Below, piece by piece: positions 1 through 10,200 of a stretch of 64,000 nt of DNA (position 1 is the stretch's first letter; every line of letters begins with the position of its first letter). The notes beneath the pieces are model-generated. The model worked only from the letters and a program-made list of their open reading frames with translations. It did no database searches and had not been told where the DNA came from. The stretch lies in contig NZ_CP021023.1 of NCBI RefSeq assembly GCF_002117005.1, positions 1,736,001-1,800,000 on the forward strand. Direction: 5' to 3'. Source of the stretch: Sedimentisphaera salicampi (GTDB taxonomy: Bacteria; Planctomycetota; Phycisphaerae; Sedimentisphaerales; Sedimentisphaeraceae). The position numbers were made by a program, and so were the translations under genes.

Positions 1-174
1 ACCCTCTACAGCTATGCCGTCCGGAGCGTAGAGATTGCAGAGATTTCCTATCGTGCTGTTGAGCCGGAGAGGAGGTTTATTCTGCTCTTCAGGCTTCTTA
101 ACCTTCGCCTGCTCCGAACAGCCGAAAAGCAGCATTACCATCGATAAAATAACAAGATAGTGTTTTGGTCTCAT
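1..174 (-). CDS. Lipoprotein, N-terminal part only (runs off the window)
   Basis: Reading from the ATG at 174-172 gives a basic N-terminus, a hydrophobic stretch and a lipobox ending LLFGC, so the product is probably a lipoprotein lipidated at Cys19. The frame stays open to base 1. After the signal the visible part contains IGNLCNLYAPDGIAVEG, which loosely recalls the start of FlgI-type P-ring proteins found in planctomycetes; that identification is only a guess. A GAGG ribosome-binding site lies about 9 nt upstream of the ATG. It points the same way as the T6SS locus but appears to have its own promoter in the 210-bp gap. Confidence 0.7.
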   Translation of the reverse strand, partial: MRPKHYLVILSMVMLLFGCSEQAKVKKPEEQNKPPLRLNSTIGNLCNLYAPDGIAVEG

Positions 175-229
175 ATGTCGATCCTCAAATAAACAGAACC
201 CGCTTTGTACTTCTAACGGGACAATTTAG

Positions 230-257
230 ATGTTAAAGAATAAAGCATATCAGTCAA
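230..257 (-). promoter_or_regulatory. Candidate sigma70-like promoter of the lipoprotein gene
   Basis: On the minus strand TTGACT (257-252) is followed after 16 bp by TAACAT (235-230), about 55 bp before the ATG at 174. The -35 is good and the -10 mediocre. No clear T6SS terminator was seen in the same gap (175-383), so read-through from upstream cannot be excluded. Confidence 0.3.
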
Positions 258-383
258 GATAATAGCAGGCAGGCAGACAAGGCCGAAGAATCCCTGAAAA
301 CTCAGCTCGCAAAACCCAGACCCACCTTCCGCCGCTTATGGAAAACAAAATAAACTGTGCAGCCAAAAGCTTAAGGATGAATA

Positions 384-3300
384 TTAATTTTGCGGAATAT
401 TGATAAATGCTCTGAAACCAATTCTTTTGCCTTCATCTTTATGGCTCCAACTATATTTTTCTTCCATCACGCTGCGGGGCGTTAAAAGGCAAAAACCGCA
501 GACATAAGGTTCTCCGCTGGGTCCTGCTGCCCATTCCCAAGCATTGCCAACAACATCATAAAGACCGTTTCTGTCTGGTTTTCTGTCTTCACAGCTTGAA
601 GGCTTTTTATCGCCTTTACCGCCTGTAGTGAAGCATTCCTCTTTTACTTCGAAACTATTGTAAGTATTAGAGTCTATAATCTTGTCCTTCCATAAATCTT
701 CCTTCAAATCAGAAGCATCTTCGAACTTTTCTCCCGCCTGCTCATTTATCAAATTGCAGACTTCCGGAAATGGATTTTCCGCTTCTCCTTCAAGATTCTT
801 TATCTCATTATAAATATGTTTGCCCAGCTCTTCATGCTGGTCAACTGTGGGAAGATCAGCCTCAATTTTTTTGCAGAACTCTTGAGCATCATTAAATTTT
901 ACATCAGTTTTAGGGAGCTCAGGTTTGTCTTCAGAATCCTCTTTTCCTGAAATTTTCTCGTATTGAGAATTGGTAATCTCTGAAATAGACACATAGGCAG
1001 GGCCGCCATCAAGTTCAATATATTTGAAAATCAAGGAATCATCCTTTTTGCACCTTATGTAATCCGGCCAGCTGCCATTTTCATTTATTTCAGCAAAAAA
1101 GCCCCGGGCAAGATCGCTTTCTTCATCTTTCAGCTCCTCCCAGTCTTCCCCTTCAAGCTCTTCAAACTCCAGCTTGGCAACTCTATTAACTGGAATGTAA
1201 TGTTCACGAATATTTTTAGGTGTTTGGGCAGGATTGAAGACGACTTTACCGTTATCAAAATTCAACAGTTTCAGATATTGAAACTCCTCCAGGTACTCGG
1301 CTATTTCAGTTATTCTTTTCGGGATTGTTTTATCATCATATTCATATTTACGAAGGGATTCTATCTTACTCCTGTTCTTCTTGATTGATTGGTAAGATTC
1401 CAGCGAACCCTCAACCTTTTCTTTCAGGTCTTTTAATTCGCCTTTTGTTTCGTCTAAAGAACCTGTACTTCCTTCAGAATTCTTGCATATTTCAAGCTGC
1501 TTCTCGATATCCTTTAGGGCAGAATTTCTCCAGTCTTTTTCTAATATCTTAAAATCGCTGACATCAACTTCTTCAAGCAGTTTTCTGTAACCTTCCAAAT
1601 CAATCTGACTTTCTTCAAACTCATCTTTGGCAAGAGCTTCAAGGTGATAATCATCTCTGTTTTCACTTAGCTGGCTGGTAACCTTCTCCAGACTGTTTTT
1701 AAGAGTCTTTAGTTCAGACGAGTCTTTCGAACTGCCTGATACATCTTTTAGTTCAATGATAAAATTATCGAAGCCTTCAAATTGAACGTCGCTGAAAATT
1801 TTTTTCAGCTTAACAATTTGTCCGGTAAGAGTCTCCCGAATCTTCTGAAGCTCCAAATTATTCTGATATTCTTCGTAAATCTGGTTCCTTTTCCGCACAA
1901 CGCTGCTGTACATAGTTTTATCGATATCGAACTTATAGATTATCTCACGAGCTTTATCCTCAATCTTCTTCTCATCTTTTTCTTGCGGCCAGCTTTCATT
2001 GCCTTCACCTATACTTACCCAGGCTCGATAGTACAAGTATTTCTTATGCCTATCTTCCAAATCCTTGAAAAATTCAGCTTCAAGCCCACCATTTAAAATT
2101 TTCTTAAAATCTTTAGATGAATGATCAAGAAATTCGCCGCACTTTTTGCAGAAAGTAAGCAGCTTACTGAAACTGCTATTTTCCTCCTTGAATTCGCTGT
2201 TTATGCCATTTGGATCAAATTTAGAAAAGTCAGCGTCCAGATCTTTTGGTTCTTCAGAAAAATCAAGATTATCAGCTTGCAGGCTTTTAGCTTCCTTATA
2301 AAAATTCTGCATATCTTCATAAAAATTCTGCATATCTTCAGCAGAGCTTAAATGTTCTTGATTGATATTACTTAACTTATCAATTAATTTCTCAAAATCA
2401 TTGCTGCCCTTCTCAGTTAGTTCTTCAAGCTCGCTCTCGTGATGATTTTCCCAGAAATACAAGTAATTAGAAGGCAGTTCAAATTGTTCTACCTTTCTCT
2501 GTATTTCAGTCCATTCACCTGAAACCGACTTCAGAGCAGATTTATAATCTTCGACAGCTCCTTTTCTTTTTTCAAAATCCTCTTTTTTAATATTTGAAAG
2601 TTTTTCATTGTCTGGGAAATAATCATTTAAACAAAGCTTCCAAAAGCGGTTGAAAGGCGTATCCTCAAAACCACCATAATTTCTCTGATTGCTGAGCCAT
2701 TCTTCGGGAGTTGAAACTTTATTGTCAAGCTTTTTTGCTAATTCAGAAAGTTTATTGCCCCCTTTTTCTGTCCAATTATTACACACTTCTTCGATAATCG
2801 ATTCGTTTTTTGAGATAAGTGCGTAACCTTCATCTTCAATATATTTCTTAAGTTTTTCCGATGTTAATTTCTTTTCAAGATCGCTAAGTTTATCTCTGTA
2901 AGTAACCGGATTTTCAAGCTGACTTTTATTTTCTTTGGCAAATCTTTTTTTCTCATCAATTTTTTCCCCCAGATCTTCGACTTGATCCAAATCAACTATT
3001 TCAGATATGCTTATTTTTTTGTAATCTTCTAATAACATGCAGAATTTTTCAAAGGATTCTGATTTATTCTCTTTGTCCCAAAGCTCAATTTCATACTCTT
3101 TTGAATTACCTGCAAGCTTGTCTAATATATTTTTATTCCAAGGCTGCTGATCATTATTTAATGCATCAATCTCCAAAACTCCCCCGCTGAAACTTATTAC
3201 GCTGTTAAGCTCCTCCGCAGCTTCCTGTTTGTATTTTTCTGCAAAATTAGGGGCTTGGCCAAAAATATCTGCTGATCGCAAAATACTTTCCAGCTCAGAA

Positions 3301-4532
3301 AAATTATTTAAATAATGTTTCAAACTCTCATTAATATTATCTGGAGAAATGACGGTCTTTTGGAATTCAAAACTGAAGTCAAATTTGTCCTCAATATCCC
3401 AAAGCAGAAAAAAAACAGAGTCTTCGCTGACTTCAAAACGCTCTTTCAATTCTTCCATCGCATCCTGAGACTGTTTTATAGCATCGTAATGTTCAAGGAT
3501 GGAATCGGTTCCCGCCAGCTCTGAAACATCGCAATCTTTTTCTTCGGCCAAAACTAAAGGAGATATTGATTTCTCCAGTTCTTCTACAAATTCCTCGTAT
3601 TCAGAATAACTTTTTCTTAATAATTCGAAATTTCGATTTTCAAGTACCGCAGACCATTTGCTGCATTCCAGAGAGATTTCTGCAATCTCATCTACTTTGC
3701 CTTGCCTTTGATTTTCCTTGAAGCTGCGTAAGAACTTTTTTACCGCAAATGAAGCTAAAAAAACTGCTGCCGCAAACAGAAGGGCGCCTGCGCAATTTTT
3801 TAATCTTTTCCTGCCTTTTTCAAGACTGCATCTCAGTACGTACAAATCGCCCAGGAGGTCTCCGAGCTTGTAATCACTGCCGGGCGCACCAGAGCTGTTT
3901 AACTTCTTGAATACACTGAAAAATAATTCTGAATTTCTGCCAAACCTTTTCCATTCCTCTGACTTAGCGCTGGCCAAATTGGCAGGCGGATTTCTCCTTG
4001 CAACCATTAAATAGAGAAGCTGCCCTAAAGACTCAAGATCGCCCTGAAAGGAAGAGTTCTCAACAGAAACCTCCCTCAAAGCGACTCGCTTAATAGACCC
4101 TTTTTTGTTTACGTTGAAAAAGACATTATTCTGAGACAAATCCCCCGCAGGGCATGAATGATGATCTTTCAGATCAGCCAAGGCCTTGGCAAGGGAGTCA
4201 ACAATCAACACCACTTCCCTTGCTCCAAGTTCAAGATGTCTTTCAATTATCTCGTTGAGTGACTGGTCAAATTTTTCAAGAAAAAGTATGCAGCGTCTCT
4301 GCTCTTCAGCAAACCCATAGACATCTGCCCAAGATTTTGAGCGGATCTCTTTCTGGACTTGATACTCTTTCTTTAAAATTTTCTTATGATATGAAAAGCC
4401 ATATTCATCATCAAAGATGAAATCATCTTCCAGCACTTTAGCTATACACTCTACTCCAGAAGCCGGCAGAACTGCTTCGTAATATTCAAAGATGCCTAAT
4501 GAATATATTTTTTTCCCTAAAGAATATTTCAT
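384..4532 (-). CDS. Kinase-like / transmembrane / FGE-sulfatase-like fusion protein, last gene of the T6SS locus
   Basis: 1382 aa. Residues 1-215 look like a degenerate Ser/Thr kinase fold: a possible ATP lysine at K32, a catalytic-loop equivalent AGDLSQNN with D131, and an F-helix-like QGDLESLGQLLYLM near 163-175. There is no recognisable DFG motif, so it may be a pseudokinase. A single membrane segment lies at about 248-266. About 900 residues of Glu/Lys-rich helical, probably coiled-coil sequence follow. The last ~210 residues resemble the FGE-sulfatase/SUMF1 family, with LPTVDQHEELG, NGLYDVVGNAWEWAAG and terminal GFRAF. The kinase would be cytoplasmic and the FGE-like part periplasmic, by analogy with kinase-based T6SS post-translational control (PpkA). 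It starts 11 bp after the preceding lipoprotein gene. The FGE region contains VCGFC where related proteins usually carry a GGSW-type motif, so catalytic activity is doubtful. Confidence 0.75.
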   Translation of the reverse strand: MKYSLGKKIYSLGIFEYYEAVLPASGVECIAKVLEDDFIFDDEYGFSYHKKILKKEYQVQKEIRSKSWADVYGFAEEQRRCILFLEKFDQSLNEIIERHLELGAREVVLIVDSLAKALADLKDHHSCPAGDLSQNNVFFNVNKKGSIKRVALREVSVENSSFQGDLESLGQLLYLMVARRNPPANLASAKSEEWKRFGRNSELFFSVFKKLNSSGAPGSDYKLGDLLGDLYVLRCSLEKGRKRLKNCAGALLFAAAVFLASFAVKKFLRSFKENQRQGKVDEIAEISLECSKWSAVLENRNFELLRKSYSEYEEFVEELEKSISPLVLAEEKDCDVSELAGTDSILEHYDAIKQSQDAMEELKERFEVSEDSVFFLLWDIEDKFDFSFEFQKTVISPDNINESLKHYLNNFSELESILRSADIFGQAPNFAEKYKQEAAEELNSVISFSGGVLEIDALNNDQQPWNKNILDKLAGNSKEYEIELWDKENKSESFEKFCMLLEDYKKISISEIVDLDQVEDLGEKIDEKKRFAKENKSQLENPVTYRDKLSDLEKKLTSEKLKKYIEDEGYALISKNESIIEEVCNNWTEKGGNKLSELAKKLDNKVSTPEEWLSNQRNYGGFEDTPFNRFWKLCLNDYFPDNEKLSNIKKEDFEKRKGAVEDYKSALKSVSGEWTEIQRKVEQFELPSNYLYFWENHHESELEELTEKGSNDFEKLIDKLSNINQEHLSSAEDMQNFYEDMQNFYKEAKSLQADNLDFSEEPKDLDADFSKFDPNGINSEFKEENSSFSKLLTFCKKCGEFLDHSSKDFKKILNGGLEAEFFKDLEDRHKKYLYYRAWVSIGEGNESWPQEKDEKKIEDKAREIIYKFDIDKTMYSSVVRKRNQIYEEYQNNLELQKIRETLTGQIVKLKKIFSDVQFEGFDNFIIELKDVSGSSKDSSELKTLKNSLEKVTSQLSENRDDYHLEALAKDEFEESQIDLEGYRKLLEEVDVSDFKILEKDWRNSALKDIEKQLEICKNSEGSTGSLDETKGELKDLKEKVEGSLESYQSIKKNRSKIESLRKYEYDDKTIPKRITEIAEYLEEFQYLKLLNFDNGKVVFNPAQTPKNIREHYIPVNRVAKLEFEELEGEDWEELKDEESDLARGFFAEINENGSWPDYIRCKKDDSLIFKYIELDGGPAYVSISEITNSQYEKISGKEDSEDKPELPKTDVKFNDAQEFCKKIEADLPTVDQHEELGKHIYNEIKNLEGEAENPFPEVCNLINEQAGEKFEDASDLKEDLWKDKIIDSNTYNSFEVKEECFTTGGKGDKKPSSCEDRKPDRNGLYDVVGNAWEWAAGPSGEPYVCGFCLLTPRSVMEEKYSWSHKDEGKRIGFRAFINIPQN
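2298..2339 (-). repeat. Perfect 21-bp tandem duplication inside the kinase/FGE fusion gene
   Basis: Two exact copies of a 21-bp unit (2298-2318 and 2319-2339) encode a duplicated heptad-like block (EDMQNFY twice) within the predicted coiled coil. It is in frame and keeps the reading frame, so it looks like a recent slippage event that lengthens the helix by two turns. Confidence 0.85.
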
Positions 4533-4543
4533 CTGAGAAATGC

Positions 4544-5095
4544 CTATTCAATCTCGCAGTCACAGAACATTCCTCCTTCAGGCTTAAAATTAGTAGCTAT
4601 TATACCGCTTCCGCTGCTAATCTCAATTTCAACCCTCCCAAACTCCCAGCATTGCGGTTTGAAAGGAGCGCAAAGACGCCTTATATCTTCACTGCCGTAA
4701 TTATCTTGAAATGGACTTTCAGGATTGATAGGCATATCCGCCAAAATTACAATATCGCTCGCATTAATCCTCTGCCATTCTTGCCATTGTTTTTCAAAAT
4801 TATTCTTCGAAATAACAAAAGACCTCTGTTCTTCCTTGCCGAAATACAGAACGACCCGCCTATTTTCGTATGCCCTCATCATCTGACTTCCCGGCTGCCA
4901 GTATTCAGTCATCGACATATTCAAAACTCTCTTCTTTTCCGTGGGATTTACCCCGAACACATGCACTTCGAAAGAATTATCTTCTGTAATCTGTTTGTCC
5001 GCTCTTACGTGGATTTTGGAAGAGTGAGGAGAACACCCTGAAAACAAGGAAACCGCAAATGAAACTGTAAACAAAAATATTACTCTTTTTAACAT
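4544..5095 (-). CDS. T6SS-associated outer-membrane lipoprotein, candidate TssJ equivalent
   Basis: The supported start is the ATG at 5095-5093, giving 183 aa. It has an AAGGA ribosome-binding site 8 nt upstream and begins a classical lipoprotein signal (MLKRVIFLFTVSFAVSLFSGC). The longer in-frame start at 5176 would bury this signal and is rejected. The mature part has VEVHVFGVN-like beta strands, a TEYWQPG segment, a central QWQEWQRINASDIVILADMP block and a strand-rich end. This is the size and pattern expected of the lipoprotein that anchors TssM at the outer membrane, and no other TssJ is present in the cluster. Similarity to classical TssJ is too weak to be sure. The gene ends 11 bp before the kinase/FGE fusion gene and is separated from the preceding gene by 182 bp with a possible terminator. 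Confidence 0.55.
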   Translation of the reverse strand: MLKRVIFLFTVSFAVSLFSGCSPHSSKIHVRADKQITEDNSFEVHVFGVNPTEKKRVLNMSMTEYWQPGSQMMRAYENRRVVLYFGKEEQRSFVISKNNFEKQWQEWQRINASDIVILADMPINPESPFQDNYGSEDIRRLCAPFKPQCWEFGRVEIEISSGSGIIATNFKPEGGMFCDCEIE

Positions 5096-5184
5096 AGTCT
5101 TATCCTTATAAAAATAGCTGATCTTACCAAAAACTGAAAGCTCTTTATGAATAAAGCATAAAATAATACTCTTCAATATTCAAG

Positions 5185-5203
5185 AAAAAAAAAGCTGGAG
5201 CTT
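5185..5203 (-). terminator. Possible weak terminator or attenuator between the 626-aa gene and the lipoprotein gene
   Basis: On the minus strand AAGCTCCAGCTT (5203-5192) runs into a stretch of nine T (5193-5185). It could pair with AAGCTGAAGCTT at 5279-5268, which overlaps the stop codon of the preceding gene, with one mismatch and a loop of about 64 nt. This is the only break of more than 50 bp in the 25-gene minus-strand run. Confidence 0.35.
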
Positions 5204-5277
5204 CAATCATTAAAAAAGATATAAACATAAATCAAGGTCAGGCATCGAATCGAGGTCAAAATGATAAAAGCTTCAGC

Positions 5278-7158
5278 TTAATCTAATTCAAGCTGTCTAA
5301 TCGATTCTCTAACTAAATTATTCCTCTCCCAGTTTGCAACAATAAGAAGCCTTGATTTCTTAGCCAAGGCCTTGAACTGATTTACGTAAGGTTCTAAAAT
5401 TTTTCCGGGATTCCAGCTTAAGATGTCCTCAGAATATTTCACGCTCTCTTCAACTGCTTCAGGTAAAAGCTTTGCAATAACCACAAAGATATCAGTCCAG
5501 AGCTCCAGAAGAATCGGGCATTCTAATGATTTATCGAGGCCTTTAACGGGCAGTTTTTTCAGCCATCCGGGATTGCTTCTCAGCTCGTTAAGGATATTAT
5601 CTCTGAGCCCGCCTTCGGAATTATCAAGCCTGCTGCACAGAGAGAGAAAACTTGCCAGAATTTCGGAGGTATCAATCTCAAGAGAATAAAACATTCTCAT
5701 TGCTGTTAAGGCCATAGAATAGCAATCGCAGGCGAGGCCGGTGTAAGGCCAGGCTTCATAGCTGCATCCTGTAAGCTGTATGCCGCTAAATCCTGACAAA
5801 CTGCTCAATGTGTCCTCATCAAGGGAGAGACTCTCTGAAACCAATTCCCATCTGCCCGGGTACTTGCGGCTCTTGAAAACCTTTGCATAAAATTCTAAAG
5901 GCTTATTCAAAGGTATCTGAAGCCTCAAAACAACTGCATTAAAACTGTCAAAATCTGCTTCTTCTTCTATCAGGCCGTTAACCTGAAATCTGCCTGATTT
6001 TTCCTTAACATCGAAAATCCTTATTTTCAATTTCCCAGAAGCATACTTATCCATAAGGGCCGGTTTATATAAAGAAATATCTTTCGTGCCTAAAGGCACA
6101 TAAAACCTCAGAGCCGAGCCAATCTCTTTTGAGCTCATCGATTTCGAAACAGCGGCAAGTTTTGGGCTCAGTGTCCAAAGAGCTGGGAAACTTTTGGAGA
6201 AATTAATATCAAACTTCCAGCTTTCACCATCTAAACCAAGATGCGGCTTTTTGGCACTTTCAAAGAAAACGAGAAGAGAATCAAACATTTGCCCTATGAA
6301 CAGCAGCTTCAAATGCAACACCTCAATGCTTTTCTGGTATTCAGCTCCGCCCTGAAGATAAAGCTCTGAATTTTCTAACGAGCTCACCCCGGAAAGAGAA
6401 AGATTCATATTCCAGAAGCTTTTAGATTCCTGGTTTTCAGGTTCTAATCCATCTAAAACCCTCAAGGCATCTTCAAATGAAATGGGGAGGCGTTTTCTAA
6501 TTAAGATGTGTCCGCACGGTAAGTTAAAGGGTAAATATCTGCTGCTGTCTTCAAAGCCTAACTTTCCTAAGACTTTCCTGTAATCAATAAGCTTGCCTCT
6601 ATTATCAACAACGCATACAAGCTCTTTAGAATCACCCTTTATGAGCCACCTATCAAGTCCTTCACAATATGGGTTTTGAGAGTTATCCTTTAAGCTCTTA
6701 TCGTCCCTGCAAAGCGATAACGCATTTCCCTGTGAATCTTGTGCTAAAATCGAAACCTGTTTTTCCAAATCTATAAACAGAGGGGACGGATTCTTGAATT
6801 CAAAGCCTGAGCTAAATGAGGTTTCGTCTTGCTGTAAAATACTTTCGGCCCAAGATTGCCAGTTGTGATCTATATTATTATTGCCGATAAACTCCCTGCT
6901 CACATTTGTCCATCCAAACTGCTGAATACAGATATCAAGCCAGTCTAATATATTGCCTTTGCCGTCTAAAAGGCATCCTGTGTAAGTCTGCGCGGCATGG
7001 CTGCTGTGGGCAGGAACGAAGCTCCAGCCCCCTGCATTCGCCTTTTTTATTAGGACCGCAGGATTCACAACACCATTGCCGAAAAGACAATCGATGGAAA
7101 CACATCGATATCTTTCCGGCAAGTGTTTTTTATTAAAATTGCCCGATTCAAAAAACAT
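5278..7158 (-). CDS. Unknown 626-aa protein with a kinase C-lobe-like segment, T6SS locus
   Basis: Not recognised as a whole. No signal peptide or membrane segment is evident, so it is probably cytoplasmic. Around residues 465-490 the sequence LTGCSYEAWPYTGLACDCYSMA resembles the APE-to-F-helix part of a protein kinase C-lobe (invariant Asp in xxDxYS). No convincing glycine loop, HRD or DFG motif was found upstream, so it would be a pseudokinase at best. The N-terminus (CVSIDCLFGNGVVNPAVLIKK) is not similar to any family I know. It starts 48 bp after the cadherin/dockerin gene with an AAGAAAG ribosome-binding site and is probably the last gene of the long operon. A scaffold or regulatory role with the kinase/FGE protein encoded next door is possible but unproven. 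Confidence 0.6.
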   Translation of the reverse strand: MFFESGNFNKKHLPERYRCVSIDCLFGNGVVNPAVLIKKANAGGWSFVPAHSSHAAQTYTGCLLDGKGNILDWLDICIQQFGWTNVSREFIGNNNIDHNWQSWAESILQQDETSFSSGFEFKNPSPLFIDLEKQVSILAQDSQGNALSLCRDDKSLKDNSQNPYCEGLDRWLIKGDSKELVCVVDNRGKLIDYRKVLGKLGFEDSSRYLPFNLPCGHILIRKRLPISFEDALRVLDGLEPENQESKSFWNMNLSLSGVSSLENSELYLQGGAEYQKSIEVLHLKLLFIGQMFDSLLVFFESAKKPHLGLDGESWKFDINFSKSFPALWTLSPKLAAVSKSMSSKEIGSALRFYVPLGTKDISLYKPALMDKYASGKLKIRIFDVKEKSGRFQVNGLIEEEADFDSFNAVVLRLQIPLNKPLEFYAKVFKSRKYPGRWELVSESLSLDEDTLSSLSGFSGIQLTGCSYEAWPYTGLACDCYSMALTAMRMFYSLEIDTSEILASFLSLCSRLDNSEGGLRDNILNELRSNPGWLKKLPVKGLDKSLECPILLELWTDIFVVIAKLLPEAVEESVKYSEDILSWNPGKILEPYVNQFKALAKKSRLLIVANWERNNLVRESIRQLELD

Positions 7159-7206
7159 TATTCTTTCTTAGCACATTTCAGATGTATCACAAACGGCTTG
7201 TGGTCA

Positions 7207-10200
7207 TCATTTTGAATCAAGCCAATATGTCATAAATACTGTCAAGTCTTCGTAATTTATTGTATTATCTTCATTCAGGTCTGCCCTCTGAGAACCTTCT
7301 ACCCATAGATTGACAAATTCTATATAATCCAGGATATTCACAATCTCATCAAAGTTGTAGTCGCAAGGATATCCCTCGCTTCTTAACGAAGGCGTGTCTT
7401 CAGTATTCAGAATCCAGACTTCATCATCCCAAGTTTTTGGCAATACGCCTGTAAGGTCTTGCGATGTCAGTCCTTCAAAGCTACCTAAGCCTAATGCTGA
7501 GAGTTGCGGCGGGGCATAAACATTGGACAGAGAACCGAAATTGACTTCTGCAAATCCATACAAATTGGGAACCTGTGCTCCCTGCCAGACGGCAGAATAG
7601 CAGTTGTTCACGTTTCCGTAATTTTCGCCTGCAAACAGCCCCGCATTTTCAGCACTAAGGTTTGGATCTGCGGATATCTCTACAGCAGATTTTGCGTAAC
7701 AATCTGTGATGGTGCTTGAGTAGTCGCAGGAACCTACAAAACCGCCAACTGTTACCTTAGGCTCATACCCTTGGCCTTCTATGTTAAGCAGTAGCTTGCC
7801 TGAAACTGAAGACTGCTCAATCGTTCCACCGTAATTTGAGCCGCACAGCAAACCTGCATAGCAAATCAGATTCTCACGGTTCGGGATGTTAATCTCAAGG
7901 GTTTTATCGGAATCCATAATAACATGGCAGTCCTTAATCGTTCCACTGTAGAGGTAGCTGCAAAGGCCGCCATAATAGCTTATGCCTTCAAAATCTGCCT
8001 CAGATGGCTTAGAGGGGTTCTCTATCGTAACACCCTTGATTGTACCTCCCTGAACTACACCGAACAAGCCGGCAAATTCATCATCGGAAGTGTATTCAGG
8101 GTTGACGAGTGTATAACCGTTGCCATCGAAGACACCAGTAAACGGCTCGGATACAGTGCCTATAGGCTCAGTGTCTAAACCGCTCAGATCTATATCATCT
8201 TTAAGTTCATAACTGCTTGAAGTGTTGTTCTTATCTTCAAAGAAAGCTACAGCATCTTCCGGATCTACAATCTGGTAAGGATCTTCAGGATTTCCTGTTC
8301 CGCCGCCGGAATATTTTCTCCATGCAAAGACGGGGTAGTCCGGGTTGATCGCCCAGATTGCATTAGGACTTTCCGGTCCTTCGAAATCAAATCCAGCGAA
8401 GTTTGCCTCATCCTGGAATTCAATTGAGCCAAGGCCAACGGCCTGAGAACAAGAGAAATATTCATTATTAAAATAGGCGTTTGTAAAATCTGCGGATCCT
8501 TCGGAGTTGAAAGCATATATATCGCTGCCAGAGGCAGGTCCATAAATGAAGCATCTTGTAAGAGCCCCTTCAAAGCTGCGAACAAATCCTGAAACTGCTC
8601 CGCTGCTCATTGCTTCTATATCAACTGCAACATAAACATCTTCAAGAACCGATCCCTCGCCTATCACATCTGCAAAAGGAGCTAACACGCCGGAGACATT
8701 CTCAGCAGAAAGCCGGCCGGTAAGTCCGCAGCGTTTTACCTGACCTTGAATTGTATCTGCAAATAAAGGTGCAGAATCAACACTGCCGAAAGAGGCCTGA
8801 ACATCTTCTACATTAAGATCTCTCACTAAAGCATCTTTACCTATAACGCCGAATATGCTGCTGGAAGCGGGGTCTTGCGGCTTGTAGTTCAAAAGGGCTT
8901 TTCTATTGCCGTTGAAAACACCGAGGAAGGGTGAATTTGGATCTGAAGCAATTTCGAAATCTTCCAGAGACTCTAAATTCATATCATTAGTAAGAGTGTA
9001 AGAGCCGTTCAAAGGCATTTGGGCATTCTGACCCACAGAAGCAAGCTGAGCAGAAGTAGATATTTCAATTGGTGCTAAAACTGTTTCGTTGACAGTGATC
9101 GTATCAGCACCGCCTTCGGTGTCTTCAACCTTCACTGTAAAGGAATAATCGCCCTGATAGCCGTCTTTAGAACGCAGTGTGATCCGGCCGTCATCTTCTT
9201 TGACTGAAACATTCCCATTTGAATTCGGGTCTTGAGATATCTCCCAATTAAGCTCATTGGTAGTATTGTCTTCATCCGAAGCCGATAAATTTATATAATT
9301 TACCACATAATCATAAGATTCATGGGCAAGCTGTTCGCCCTGGTCTATTACCGGTTTGTCATTCACATCTTGAATTGTTATCTCGAATTCTTCCGTAACG
9401 CTTTTTGCCGGGCTGCCGCTGTCTGTACATTCAACTTTGACAGTATAGCTGGATTTTTCCTCATAGTTGAACGATTCGGCCGTTTTGAGGCTGGTGCCTT
9501 CTATCGCAAAAGAGCTCTCATCAAGACCGCTTACAAAGCTGTATGAGTGCGTTTGATTCGGGTCTTCATCATCAACTGTAAAATCGCCAACCAAAGTTCC
9601 TGCCGGCTCATTTTCATCGATTGATGAATTATCAATTGCGAGGTTTACCGGCTTGTCATTTACGTCTTCAATTGTTATCTCGAATTCTTCCGTAACGCTT
9701 TTTGCCGGACTGCCGCTGTCTGTACATTCAACTTTGACAGTATAGCTGGATTTTTCCTCATAGTTGAACGATTCGGCTGTTTTAAGGCTGGAGCCTTCTA
9801 TTGTGAAAGAACTCTCATCAAGACCGCTTACAAAGCTGTATGAGTGCGTTTGAGAGGCGTCTTCATCATCAACTGTGAAATCCCCAACCAAAGTTCCTGC
9901 CGGCTCATTTTCATCGATTGATGAATTATCAATTGCGAGGTTTACCGGCTTGTCATTTACGTCTTCAATTGTTATCTCGAATTCTTCCGTAACGCTTTTT
10001 GCCGGACTGCCGCTGTCTGTACATTCAACTTTGACAGTATAGCTGGATTTTTCCTCATAGTTGAACGATTCGGCTGTTTTAAGGCTGGAGCCTTCTATTG
10101 TGAAAGAACTCTCATCAAAACCGCTTACAAAGCTGTATGAGTGCGTTTGAGAGGCGTCTTCATCATCAACTGTGAAATCCCCAACCAAAGTTCCTGCCGG

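Noticed and set aside
4499-5041. 180-codon plus-strand frame over the lipoprotein gene
   Set aside because: It lies antisense to a gene with a good signal peptide and ribosome-binding site and has no recognisable domain.
5096-5176. Longer start for the lipoprotein at 5176
   Set aside because: It would place 27 residues before a complete lipoprotein signal peptide; the internal ATG at 5095 has the better ribosome-binding site.
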